Source: Holosporaceae bacterium 'Namur'
GTDB lineage: Bacteria; Pseudomonadota; Alphaproteobacteria; Rickettsiales; Midichloriaceae
Length of the DNA stretch: 35,084 nt
NCBI GenBank assembly: GCA_014116815.1
Contig: JACGYV010000015.1
Location: forward strand, 1 to 35,084
Direction of reading: 5' to 3'
Position numbers and translations under genes: made by a program
Notes under the pieces: model-generated
Told to the model about the DNA's origin: nothing
Seen by the model: only the letters and a program-made list of their open reading frames with translations
Database searches by the model: none
Shown: positions 17,877-25,139 of the stretch, in pieces
Position numbering within the stretch: position 1 is the first letter of the stretch
Layout of the letters: each line of letters starts with the position of its first letter

Positions 17877-18368
17877 TTATTTATTCTTAATTAAATACTC
17901 AACGGCTTTTTTAAGTGAGTGAATTTTATAGCTACCGTTAACAACTATATTATCTTTTTCATCAATAATTGTTGAATGCGGGACACTTCCTTTATAAAGG
18001 ATTCCTGCTTTTAACAATCCTTGCATTACTTCCTGCGGGCTATCCTGATTGATTCGATAAATAACAAAGTTTTGATCTTTATAAAACTTAAATGCATCGT
18101 TAACCACTTCATCATTATCATCTAAAGAAATCAACATGATATCAACATCCTTAGGGTCAAAATCTTTATATAACTCGACAACTTCAGGAAACACACGCTT
18201 ACAAACCGAGCACCATGAAGTAAATATATATATCAATCTTATCTTGTTACTTTCTACGACACCCGGAAATTGTGAAGGCATAATTTCTTTTAATTCAAAG
18301 GCATAAGCTTTTAAAGAGAATAAAAGATTAAAAAGTAGGATAGCAAAAATTATTTTTAAGTTTTTCAT
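17877..18368 (-). CDS. TlpA/thioredoxin-like exported protein
   Basis: A 163-residue protein with a cleavable-looking signal peptide (Lys start, hydrophobic residues 6-20, AYA before residue 24). A thioredoxin-fold domain follows, with the redox pair in TSWCSVCKRVFPE (about 50-62) and the cis-proline loop VPHSTIID (about 129-136). It should act in the periplasm as a thiol reductase or in disulfide/cytochrome maturation; the exact partner is not visible. Its start overlaps the ctpA stop (ATGA), so both are probably translated from one message. Confidence 0.87.
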   Translation of the reverse strand: MKNLKIIFAILLFNLLFSLKAYAFELKEIMPSQFPGVVESNKIRLIYIFTSWCSVCKRVFPEVVELYKDFDPKDVDIMLISLDDNDEVVNDAFKFYKDQNFVIYRINQDSPQEVMQGLLKAGILYKGSVPHSTIIDEKDNIVVNGSYKIHSLKKAVEYLIKNK

Positions 18369-19723
18369 TGGCTAACTCTTTTTAGTTGGTTATATATTGT
18401 CATCCCTTTAATCAGGTCTACTGCCCTAAGTAGTTGAAAATCCTCTTCAATTTTCAACTCAATTTTAGTATTGTTTCGAACATCTTTTTTCTCGGCAGCA
18501 TTAATTTTATGCTCATTTTGCAAATGCCCTTTTAGGGATTGCTCGGATTTATACAGTATATTAGTTTTGTCCACCGGCTTAACCACAGCCTCTTCAATAT
18601 AAATATCAGGCTTTATTCCTTCAGCTTGAATTGATCTGCCTAAAGGAGTATAATATTTAGCAGTGGTTAACTTGATTGCCGTACCGTTTGAAAATGGTAT
18701 GGTACTTTGTACTGAACCTTTACCGAACGACTTTTCACCAACTATGATAGCTCTTTTATTATCTTGTAATGCTCCAGCGACAATCTCAGGAGCCGAAGCA
18801 GTACCGGCATTAATCAGAACTACCATCGGCAAGTTATTAATAATATCTCCCGGAAAAGCTTTATATACTTTAATTTTACTCGGGTCTCTACCTTTTATCG
18901 TGACTATCTCTCCTTCATTTAAGAATAAATCACTTACTTCACAGGCCTGATCAAGCAGGCCACCCGGGTTTGATCTTAAATCCAATACCACGCCTTTTAC
19001 CCCTCCATTCATGCCAATTAATTTCTTGACTTCCGATTTTAAGTCAGCTGATACTTTTTCATTAAAATTTAAAATTTTAACATATAATACATCTTCCGAA
19101 ATAATTCTTGCTTTAAGCGGAACAAGAGGAACTAACTTTCTGGTAATACTCATTTGCAGATTTTGCCCGGTAGATTCTCGAAAAACCGTAATATTCACTT
19201 TAGTATTAGGTGCACCTTTTAACTTTTCAACTGCCTCACTAAGTTTCATACCGCGGACTACCTCACCTTCAATTGCAGTAATATAATCATTAGTTTTTAA
19301 ACCGGCCTTTTCGGCGGGGCTACCATCATAAGGGGATATCACTTTTATAAATCCGTTTTCCATCATTACTTCAATACCTAAGCCGACGAATTCTCCGGAA
19401 GTTATGGTCTTAAACTCTTTATAAGCTTTCTGATCAAAAAACCCCGAGTGCGGATCCAGCGAAGAAAGCATACCGTCAAGCGCATTCTCAATTAATTTCT
19501 TATCATCAACTTCAGTAATATATTCTTTTTTAACTCTATCTAATACTTCTTTAAAAAATTTTAAATTGTTTTTATCTTCTTTGCCTGAAGAAAATATATT
19601 AAAAGCAGATTGATTTTTTGAAAAGGAAACAGGGGTTAATATAAATAAAATTATTATAAATATTATGGCTCTTCCGTATTGCTTAATAGTTTTAGAGTTT
19701 TTCATAAATATATATTTAGCCAA
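18365..19723 (-). CDS. ctpA: C-terminal processing peptidase, S41 family
   Basis: CtpA trims C-termini of periplasmic or membrane proteins. The 452-residue protein has an N-terminal signal/anchor (about residues 18-35), an N-terminal helical part with SLDPHSGFFD, a PDZ domain (about 95-175, including GLGIEVMMENG and SPAEKAGLKTNDYI), and the S41 core. The catalytic serine lies in GTASAPEIVAGAL and the lysine in KSFGKGSVQ; both are intact. The region after about residue 395 is charged and variable. The start could also be the Met at residue 7. The TGA stop overlaps the tlpA-like start, which shows that TGA is a stop in this genome. Confidence 0.94.
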   Translation of the reverse strand: MAKYIFMKNSKTIKQYGRAIIFIIILFILTPVSFSKNQSAFNIFSSGKEDKNNLKFFKEVLDRVKKEYITEVDDKKLIENALDGMLSSLDPHSGFFDQKAYKEFKTITSGEFVGLGIEVMMENGFIKVISPYDGSPAEKAGLKTNDYITAIEGEVVRGMKLSEAVEKLKGAPNTKVNITVFRESTGQNLQMSITRKLVPLVPLKARIISEDVLYVKILNFNEKVSADLKSEVKKLIGMNGGVKGVVLDLRSNPGGLLDQACEVSDLFLNEGEIVTIKGRDPSKIKVYKAFPGDIINNLPMVVLINAGTASAPEIVAGALQDNKRAIIVGEKSFGKGSVQSTIPFSNGTAIKLTTAKYYTPLGRSIQAEGIKPDIYIEEAVVKPVDKTNILYKSEQSLKGHLQNEHKINAAEKKDVRNNTKIELKIEEDFQLLRAVDLIKGMTIYNQLKRVSQ

Positions 19724-19755
19724 AAAAGTTTATTTTATTAATAAAAAAAGAGTTT

Positions 19756-20004
19756 TCAAGCTAATGTTTTATGCACCCCATCACAAAAGGGTGGTTTCTT
19801 AGTATGTTTGCACCCGCAGAAGCTTACTATCCTATTGCTATCTGCCGTATACTCCAAGGGTAAAAAGCCGTTTCCTTGATGGGAATCGTCACAAAACGGT
19901 TGGCTTTTACTTAAACCGCAGGTGCAATAATAATATGTTTTTCCTTCTTTTACCTCAACTTTAATTGAGCGAGGTATTGCGACCTTGGGTAAAGTTTCAT
20001 CCAT
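19756..20004 (-). CDS. Double CDGSH iron-sulfur protein
   Basis: An 82-residue protein with two CDGSH-type [2Fe-2S] sites. The first is CTCGLSKSQPFCDDSHQG (about 28-45, with Asp replacing Gly in the CDGSH core). The second is CGCKHTKKPPFCDGVH (about 63-78). Each keeps the three Cys and one His needed to hold a cluster. It belongs to the tandem bacterial mitoNEET-like class, probably a soluble electron- or cluster-transfer protein. No membrane anchor is visible. It is divergent from rnhA, with about 80 AT-rich bases between. Confidence 0.9.
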   Translation of the reverse strand: MDETLPKVAIPRSIKVEVKEGKTYYYCTCGLSKSQPFCDDSHQGNGFLPLEYTADSNRIVSFCGCKHTKKPPFCDGVHKTLA

Positions 20005-20083
20005 AATGTTAACCTCTATCTTGCTTGATTTTAATTATTCTTTATTATAATAATAATTTTTTATCGATTAACTTAACTTATTC

Positions 20084-20518
20084 ATGCAAAAGTTTCTAGT
20101 GATTTATTGTGACGGGGCGTGCAGCGGTAATCCCGGGCCGGGTGGCTGGGGCGCAGTATTGATTTGGGGTGATAGTATTAAAGAAATCTCCGGTTATGAG
20201 AACACCAGCACTAATAACAGGATGGAGCTTACTGCTGCAATAGAGGCATTAAAGCAAGTCAGCCGACCTGTAAAGATTAAAATTTATACTGATAGTACTT
20301 ATGTAATGCGCGGCATTACCGATTGGATTTCTATGTGGAAGAGAAATAAATGGAACGGAGGAAAAATTAAAAATATTGATTTATGGCAAAAGCTTGATGT
20401 CATATCACAAAAATTTATAATAGAATGGAATTGGGTGAAGGGACATAACGGTGATAAATATAATGAAATTGCCGATAAACTGGCACGCCAAGCGATTGAA
20501 ACAAATTATAAAAAATAA
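20084..20518 (+). CDS. rnhA: Ribonuclease HI
   Basis: RnhA cleaves RNA in RNA-DNA hybrids during replication and R-loop removal. The 144-residue protein opens with IYCDGACSGNPGPGGWGAVL. It keeps the active-site acids Asp10, Glu48 (in NRMELTAA), Asp70 (in YTDS) and Asp131, plus the mobile His121 (VKGHNGD). The basic handle region WKRNKWNGGKIKN is present. Length is near the usual 150. A small helical ORF begins eight bases downstream. Confidence 0.96.
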   Translation: MQKFLVIYCDGACSGNPGPGGWGAVLIWGDSIKEISGYENTSTNNRMELTAAIEALKQVSRPVKIKIYTDSTYVMRGITDWISMWKRNKWNGGKIKNIDLWQKLDVISQKFIIEWNWVKGHNGDKYNEIADKLARQAIETNYKK

Positions 20519-20526
20519 GCGGTACC

Positions 20527-20853
20527 ATGCAACATATCCGTCAGCAGATTACTTCCCTAAAAGAGGAAATCCAAAATTTTCATCAAAATGTAAATTTAGG
20601 TGAAGTGCAAGATTTTCAGCCCATAAACCAAAAATTGGTTAATGTGTTTCAAGAGATTTCCAAGCATAATTGTTTTGCCGAGCTCGGTAATGAGATTAGC
20701 GAACTAACTAATCACTTACATCAACTGAATAAAACCTCAATTGAAGTACATAAAGATGTTTTAGCCTCCTTAAAAAACTTAAACCATCATAAACAGGCTA
20801 ATATCGGGTACGGTAAAAGCATTAAGAGTATTAATGATAATAAAGCTTTATGA
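20527..20853 (+). CDS. Small helical hypothetical protein
   Basis: A 108-residue hydrophilic protein predicted from its heptad-like Leu/Ile spacing to form two or three amphipathic helices (residues 1-50 and 55-90). It has no Trp and no signal or membrane segment. It follows rnhA by eight bases, so co-transcription is likely. I do not recognise the family. The size and coiled-coil character resemble secretion or flagellar chaperones such as FlgN or FliT, but there is no motif to support that. No clear Shine-Dalgarno sequence is seen. Confidence 0.55.
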   Translation: MQHIRQQITSLKEEIQNFHQNVNLGEVQDFQPINQKLVNVFQEISKHNCFAELGNEISELTNHLHQLNKTSIEVHKDVLASLKNLNHHKQANIGYGKSIKSINDNKAL

Positions 20854-20897
20854 AAACACGGCAACTTTTTTATGAATCGAGATTAGAATAAATGCAT

Positions 20898-20925
20898 GTA
20901 AGGAAGGCTAAGCACCACTCCTTAC
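20898..20925. repeat. Short stem-loop in gene-poor region
   Basis: GTAAGGA (20898-20904) and TCCTTAC (20919-20925) form a perfect 7-base stem with a 14-base loop, 45 bases after the small helical ORF. No T-run follows, so it is not a standard terminator. From 20854 to 21148 I see no other gene apart from a 32-codon frame at 20893 of unknown meaning. Confidence 0.4.
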
Positions 20926-21148
20926 CAGCTAATGAAGACAAGATCCTATTAATTTTTTATTTTATTTATAAAGAGAGATATGCCGATTAGCATGTTTTTG
21001 CTTACTTCAAATATAAACTCTATTTAGCTTTTAATATACATTTAACAAAAAAAAATAATATCATATTATTTAATAATTATTTAACATATATAGTGTATAA
21101 TATCCTATATTAGATATTTAATATAAATATAATAATTTAGGTAAGAAA

Positions 21149-21406
21149 ATGAGTAATAAAGTTAATATACAAAAAGCAATAATAGCATCTATGGATTGAA
21201 AAAATTGTTTAAAAAAAGAAGGATGTGAAGCACCCACCCCGGGTACATTAGCTTATTCTTTTGTTGATTCTAATGATATGTCATTAATAGTGCAGCAAGA
21301 AATAGTAACATCTATAGATTATGAACATTGCTTATTTACTGAAGGATGTGAAGCACCTATTCCAGGTACATTAGCTTATTCTTTTGTTGATTTTGCCGGG
21401 CTATAA
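21149..21406 (+). pseudogene. Two-repeat Cys-containing mini-ORF with in-frame TGA
   Basis: An 85-codon frame opens at an ATG preceded by TTAGGTAAG and is interrupted by TGA at codon 17 (21197-21199). It encodes two copies, 41 codons apart, of a unit reading roughly QxxIxxSxDxxxCLxxEGC followed by EAPxPGTLAYSFVD. The cysteines repeat with C-x5-C spacing (codons 20/26 and 61/67). The 51-base cores at 21218-21268 and 21341-21391 differ at only four positions, three of them silent or conservative. The TGA falls where the second copy has Tyr (TAT). The second unit alone could start at the Met at codon 44 (42 residues). No signal peptide is visible. I do not recognise the family. The short repeated core suggests a processed or secreted peptide, but that is speculation. 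Confidence 0.5.
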
Positions 21407-21477
21407 CATTTTATTAAAAAATATTTATATTTTTTAATAATCGCAAAACATTTAGCTATTTATAAATAGAACATTAA

Positions 21478-21514
21478 GGTGAGTTAGCTTTTAGTTTAAT
21501 TTAAGTAACTCACC
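21478..21514. terminator. Hairpin after the two-repeat mini-ORF
   Basis: GGTGAGTTA (21478-21486) and TAACTCACC (21506-21514) form a perfect 9-base stem. It lies 72 bases beyond the mini-ORF stop and could end its transcript, though no T-run follows. Confidence 0.35.
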
Positions 21515-21620
21515 ATATAAACCCGTTTAATTCTATATCAACTAACTTATAGTGTATTAAGTTGAATATCTTACATATATGGAGCATAGTCAAACCATAA
21601 AAAATAAACTAAGTTTACGT

Positions 21621-21641
21621 ATAAATGACTAGGTCATTTAT
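21621..21641. repeat. Palindrome inside the MITE-like element
   Basis: ATAAATGAC and GTCATTTAT are perfect 9-base arms around a 3-base centre. The symmetry could serve as a protein site or a DNA cruciform. It abuts the larger hairpin one base downstream. Confidence 0.6.
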
Positions 21642-21642
21642 A

Positions 21643-21684
21643 AAGAAGCACGCGCCAGAAATGGCCGCGAGGCGCGTGCTTCTT
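21643..21684. repeat. GC-rich 14-bp hairpin inside the MITE-like element
   Basis: AAGAAGCACGCGCC (21643-21656) pairs perfectly with GGCGCGTGCTTCTT (21671-21684) around a 14-base loop. The stem is far richer in GC than the surrounding DNA. It could act as a two-way transcription terminator, since short T-runs occur in the arms, or as a structural feature of the element. Confidence 0.7.
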
Positions 21685-21908
21685 ACTACTTTTATTATCT
21701 GATTTTTCAGTTGTAGGACATATAGTCATATCAAACTTAACTTATTGTATCTGGATAAATGCGTTTGATATTCAACTTAATATACTATAACATCTATTTT
21801 TTGATATAAGCATTCATGACACTACCTACATGGCATCTCGATCATAAAAAATATTAAATTTAAGTATACGTTATAAAGATATATTTAAAAATAAATTCCC
21901 CTTTCTCC

Positions 21909-22472
21909 CTACACGCTCATTATTTCTTTCGCTTTAGCTTGGGTAGCTTCATCAGCTTTTTTAACATAATCATCGGTTATTTTTTGAATTTCGTCGGAAT
22001 AACGTTTCGCATCATCTTCGGAAATTTGCTTATCTTTTTCTAATTTCTTTATCACTTCTATGCCATCACGTCTAACATTTCTAAGCGCAATTTTCGCCTG
22101 CTCACAATACTCATTAGCTTTTTTCACAAATTCCTTTCTTCTTTCTTCGCTTAAATCAGGAATCGGAACTCTGATCACATTTCCTTCAGCAATCGGGTTA
22201 AGGCCAAGGCCTGCATTTGCAATCGCTTTTTCAACAGCTTTAGCTGATTCTTTATCCCAAACCTGCACGACAATTAAGCGGGACTCGGGAGCTGAAACCG
22301 TACCAAGTTGGTTAATAGGCATGAAACTACCGTAAACTTCCGCTTTGATCGGGTCTAATAATGAAATACTCGCTCTTCCTGTTCTTAAGCTGTTTAACGA
22401 ATGTTTTAGGGAGTTTAAGCCTCCATCCATTCTTTTTTTTACATCAGAAATTATTTCAGCCGGTGTGTTCAT
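21909..22472 (-). CDS. frr: Ribosome recycling factor
   Basis: RRF, with EF-G, splits the post-termination ribosome. The 187-residue protein has the helical domain I ends (MDGGLNSLKHSLNSLRTGRA near the start, ISEDDAKRYSDEIQKITDDY near the end). The beta domain II holds VYGSFMPINQLGTVSAPE and VIRVPIPDLSEERRKE. The length is typical (about 185). It follows pyrH by 11 bases, completing the conserved rpsB-tsf-pyrH-frr order. Confidence 0.97.
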   Translation of the reverse strand: MNTPAEIISDVKKRMDGGLNSLKHSLNSLRTGRASISLLDPIKAEVYGSFMPINQLGTVSAPESRLIVVQVWDKESAKAVEKAIANAGLGLNPIAEGNVIRVPIPDLSEERRKEFVKKANEYCEQAKIALRNVRRDGIEVIKKLEKDKQISEDDAKRYSDEIQKITDDYVKKADEATQAKAKEIMSV

Positions 22473-22483
22473 TTCATTTGCTC

Positions 22484-23194
22484 CTATTCAATGATTGTAA
22501 ATGTTCCTTTTCCTTGCAAAACTTCCAGTAATGCACCCTTTTCATGAAGGTTGAATACCAGTATAGGAATTTTATTTTCTCTTGCAAGGGTAATAGCTGC
22601 TATATCCATAACTGCCAAATCATTATTTATTACATCCTTATAACTTATTCTATCATATCGGGTTGCACTCTTATCAAGCTTAGGATCGGCAGAGTAAACT
22701 CCGTCAATTTGCGTTCCTTTAACAATTGCATCGCAATGCATCTCAGCCGCTCTTAAAGCTGCTCCGCTATCGGTCGTAAAATAAGGGTTGCCGGTTCCCG
22801 AAGCAAAAATTACTACCCTACCCTTTTCCATATGCCTGATTGCTCTGCGTCTGATTAGTGGCTCGCAAATGGTGGTCATCGGGATAGCGGATTGCACTCT
22901 CGTATAAACCCCCATACTTTCAAGTATACTTTGAATAGCAAGAGCATTAATTACCGTGCCGAGCATTCCCATATAATCCGCACTCGCCCTTTCAATTCCC
23001 ATTTTTGATATTTCAGCACCGCGACAGATATTGCCACCGCCCACTACTACGCATATTTCATATCCGGCATCTCTAACTTCTTTTATATCGGAGCAAATTC
23101 TGCTAATTGTTTCCGGATCCTGGCCGAATTTTTGCGCTCCCATTAATGCTTCCCCGGAAAGCTTTAGTAATATTCTATTATACTTCTTTACCAT
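22484..23194 (-). CDS. pyrH: UMP kinase
   Basis: PyrH phosphorylates UMP to UDP in pyrimidine nucleotide synthesis. The 236-residue amino-acid-kinase-fold protein shows the phosphate loop [11 protein letters not shown], the glycine-rich [11 protein letters not shown], the conserved RADYMGML-like segment ([17 protein letters not shown]) and [20 protein letters not shown]. It starts 65 bases beyond the tsf stop, and a strong terminator hairpin lies in that gap, so pyrH-frr may be transcribed partly separately from rpsB-tsf. Confidence 0.97.
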   Translation of the reverse strand: MVKKYNRILLKLSGEALMGAQKFGQDPETISRICSDIKEVRDAGYEICVVVGGGNICRGAEISKMGIERASADYMGMLGTVINALAIQSILESMGVYTRVQSAIPMTTICEPLIRRRAIRHMEKGRVVIFASGTGNPYFTTDSGAALRAAEMHCDAIVKGTQIDGVYSADPKLDKSATRYDRISYKDVINNDLAVMDIAAITLARENKIPILVFNLHEKGALLEVLQGKGTFTIIE

Positions 23195-23224
23195 TATAAC
23201 TTATATCCAAATAAAATTAGTTAT

Positions 23225-23252
23225 AAAAAAAGAGGCTTAAAGCCCCTTTTTT
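23225..23252. terminator. Terminator between tsf and pyrH
   Basis: AAGAGGCTT and AAGCCCCTTTTTT form a stem (one G-U pair on the minus-strand transcript) with a tiny loop. On the minus strand the stem ends in a run of seven T, and on the plus strand in a run of six, so it can work both ways. It lies eight bases after the tsf stop. Confidence 0.7.
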
Positions 23253-23259
23253 ACTTAAA

Positions 23260-24150
23260 TTAATTTTCCGCCGTTTTCTCGATACCCTCACCAAGAGCAT
23301 ATCTTACAAATGCTGTAAGTTTAATCGGTTTTCCGATTTGCCTTCCGGCATTTTCAATTACCTGAGATATCTTCATCTTGTTATCCATGATAAATATCTG
23401 CTCAAGCAATACTACCTCTTCGTAGTATTTTCTGATTCTGCCTTCAAGCATTTTCTCAACAACTTCTTTAGGCTTCCCGGAAGCTAAAGCTTGTTCACTA
23501 AGTATGCTTTTTTCTTTTTCTACCTTAGCGGGATCCAACTGCTCAATATTTAATGCTTCAGGCTTAGCTGCTGCAATATGCATAGCAATTTGTTTACCGA
23601 CTGGAAGTAAATCTTCATATTTAGCTTCAGACTCTAATGCAACTATAACCCCGATTTTCCCGAGCCCTTCCGCAACTGCATTATGGATGTAACTAACTAC
23701 CGCACCGCTGTTTACCGATAAAGTCTCAAAGCGTCTTAAGCTTAAATTCTCACCGATTACCGCAACATGCTCAATGACTTCTTCATTTACGGTTTTACCG
23801 TCTTCAAGTTTAGAAGCTTTTAATTCTTCAACACTTCCATTAAAGTTTGAAGCATTTCGCACTAAGCTTTTTGCTAAGCTCTGAAACTTTTCGTTTCTGG
23901 CAACGAAGTCGGTTTCCGAGTTGAGCTCAAGAACAGTACCGCGAGTATTTTCAGTATAAATAGCTATTAAGCCCTCTGCTGCAACTCTATCCGCTTTTTT
24001 GCCCGCAGCCGATAAACCTTTTTTTCTAAGCCAATCTACGGCAGCTTCAAAATCTCCGCTGCATTCGGTAAGAGCCTTCTTACAATCCATCATACCTGCA
24101 CCGGTTTTTTCTCTTAATTCTTTTACGCTGGATGCATTAATATTTGTCAT
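23260..24150 (-). CDS. tsf: Elongation factor Ts
   Basis: EF-Ts exchanges GDP for GTP on EF-Tu. The 296-residue protein starts with the UBA-like helical domain signature [21 protein letters not shown], followed by the interaction segment [15 protein letters not shown] (about 77-91) and the dimer-core region [11 protein letters not shown]. The length is as expected for alphaproteobacteria. It starts 12 bases after the rpsB stop, so the two genes form one message. A terminator follows. Confidence 0.97.
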   Translation of the reverse strand: MTNINASSVKELREKTGAGMMDCKKALTECSGDFEAAVDWLRKKGLSAAGKKADRVAAEGLIAIYTENTRGTVLELNSETDFVARNEKFQSLAKSLVRNASNFNGSVEELKASKLEDGKTVNEEVIEHVAVIGENLSLRRFETLSVNSGAVVSYIHNAVAEGLGKIGVIVALESEAKYEDLLPVGKQIAMHIAAAKPEALNIEQLDPAKVEKEKSILSEQALASGKPKEVVEKMLEGRIRKYYEEVVLLEQIFIMDNKMKISQVIENAGRQIGKPIKLTAFVRYALGEGIEKTAEN

Positions 24151-24162
24151 ATTATTTACCTA

Positions 24163-24957
24163 CTATTCGGTTACTTCAGATTCTGAATTCTCATCCTGAT
24201 CACTTTCTTTATTTAAAGAAAAAGTGCTCTCGTTGATTTCGGCGGAAGCACCGATATCCACGCCGGATTTAGACATACTTGCCTGCATTCCCTGAAGAAT
24301 AGCATCACTGGCAAGTTGGCAATATAAAAGAATAGCTTTTCTTGCATCATCATTTCCCGGAATAACATAATCGATGCCGTCGGGAGAAGTATTTGTATCA
24401 CAAATAGCCACGATCGGAATACCAAGCTTGTTCGCTTCTTTTATAGCAAGAGATTCTTTATTTGTATCAATAACAAATAAAAGATCAGGCATACCGCCCA
24501 TATTCTTAATCCCGCCTAAAACTTTTTCCAGATTATTATGCTTTCTGGAAATATCCAGTCTTTCTTTCTTAGTAAGAGTTAAATTTTCGTTTTCTAATAA
24601 CTCTTCGTATTCCCTCATAGTTTTTAATGAAGCTGAAACTGTCGGCCAGTTAGTAAGCATTCCGCCTAACCAACGATGATTAACATAATATTGGCCGCAC
24701 TTTTGAGCATATTCAGCCAAAATATCGGTCGCTTGAGTTTTTGTACCGACAAAAAGAATTCTTCCGTTTTTAGAAGCAACTTCTCTTAAAACATTTAATG
24801 CATGAGCGAGTATTGTAGCTGTTTGCTGTAGATCTACAATATGAACCCCGTTTCTGATACCATAGATGTATTGCGCCATCTTAGGGTTCCAAAGGTTCTT
24901 TTTATGACCGAAGTGTACGCCGGCATCAAGTAGCTGGCTAATAGTGAAATTTTGCAT
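24163..24957 (-). CDS. rpsB: 30S ribosomal protein S2
   Basis: S2 binds the small subunit near its neck. The 264-residue protein opens with [20 protein letters not shown]. It contains [55 protein letters not shown] and [20 protein letters not shown], all family landmarks. The C-terminus (about 235-264) is an acidic Ser/Glu-rich tail typical of alphaproteobacterial S2. The leader can fold into a pseudoknot just before the AGGA ribosome site, pointing to autoregulation. Confidence 0.97.
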   Translation of the reverse strand: MQNFTISQLLDAGVHFGHKKNLWNPKMAQYIYGIRNGVHIVDLQQTATILAHALNVLREVASKNGRILFVGTKTQATDILAEYAQKCGQYYVNHRWLGGMLTNWPTVSASLKTMREYEELLENENLTLTKKERLDISRKHNNLEKVLGGIKNMGGMPDLLFVIDTNKESLAIKEANKLGIPIVAICDTNTSPDGIDYVIPGNDDARKAILLYCQLASDAILQGMQASMSKSGVDIGASAEINESTFSLNKESDQDENSESEVTE

Positions 24958-24980
24958 ATAAGTTTTGTCCTATATAAATA

Positions 24981-25037
24981 ATTTTGGTTAAACCTCTGTA
25001 GGCGAAATCTTTAAGACACCAAAATATTAAGCCTACA
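24981..25037 (-). promoter_or_regulatory. Pseudoknot in the rpsB leader
   Basis: On the transcript strand, four blocks run in order: TGTAGGC (25037-25031), ATTTTGGT (25025-25018), GCCTACA (25003-24997), ACCAAAAT (24988-24981). Blocks 1 and 3 pair perfectly over 7 bases and blocks 2 and 4 over 8. The interleaved order is that of an H-type pseudoknot. It ends 23 bases before the rpsB ATG, next to the ribosome site. Leaders upstream of rpsB are known to mediate S2 autoregulation (for example the gammaproteobacterial t44 leader). The same role here is inferred. Confidence 0.65.
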
Positions 25038-25052
25038 TGTGAATTACTGCAC

Positions 25053-25081
25053 AAGATAATATATTTAAAATTAGTATTCAA
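25053..25081 (-). promoter_or_regulatory. Possible rpsB promoter
   Basis: TTGAAT (25081-25076) and TATCTT (25058-25053) on the minus strand are 17 bases apart. A start point just before the pseudoknot would follow, which fits the leader structure. Matches to the consensus are partial. Confidence 0.3.
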
Positions 25082-25139
25082 TAAAATTTTAATCCATCGG
25101 CAAAGCTTTTTGCCTAATTCTTTAAAAAGGGACATTTTT

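Larger units (their letters stand above)
21548..21789. mobile_element. MITE-like element with TA flanks
   Basis: The ends are inverted repeats: 21547-21570 and 21767-21790 match as reverse complements at 23 of 24 positions. If TA at 21548-21549 and 21788-21789 is the target duplication, the element spans 21550-21787. It has no coding capacity. Inside are a 9+9-base palindrome and a 14-base GC-rich hairpin. TA duplication and non-coding content fit a MITE moved by an IS630/Tc1-type transposase. The IS630 remnant at the window's right edge starts with similar bases (TATAGT, then TTAAGTTG). The kinship is inference. Confidence 0.55.

Noticed and set aside
20893..20991. 32-codon ORF after the small helical gene
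   Set aside because: Too short, lacks a ribosome site and matches nothing known.
21197..21199. TGA read as selenocysteine or tryptophan in the two-repeat mini-ORF
   Set aside because: TGA is a functional stop at ctpA, no selenocysteine-type hairpin is evident, and the other copy has Tyr there.
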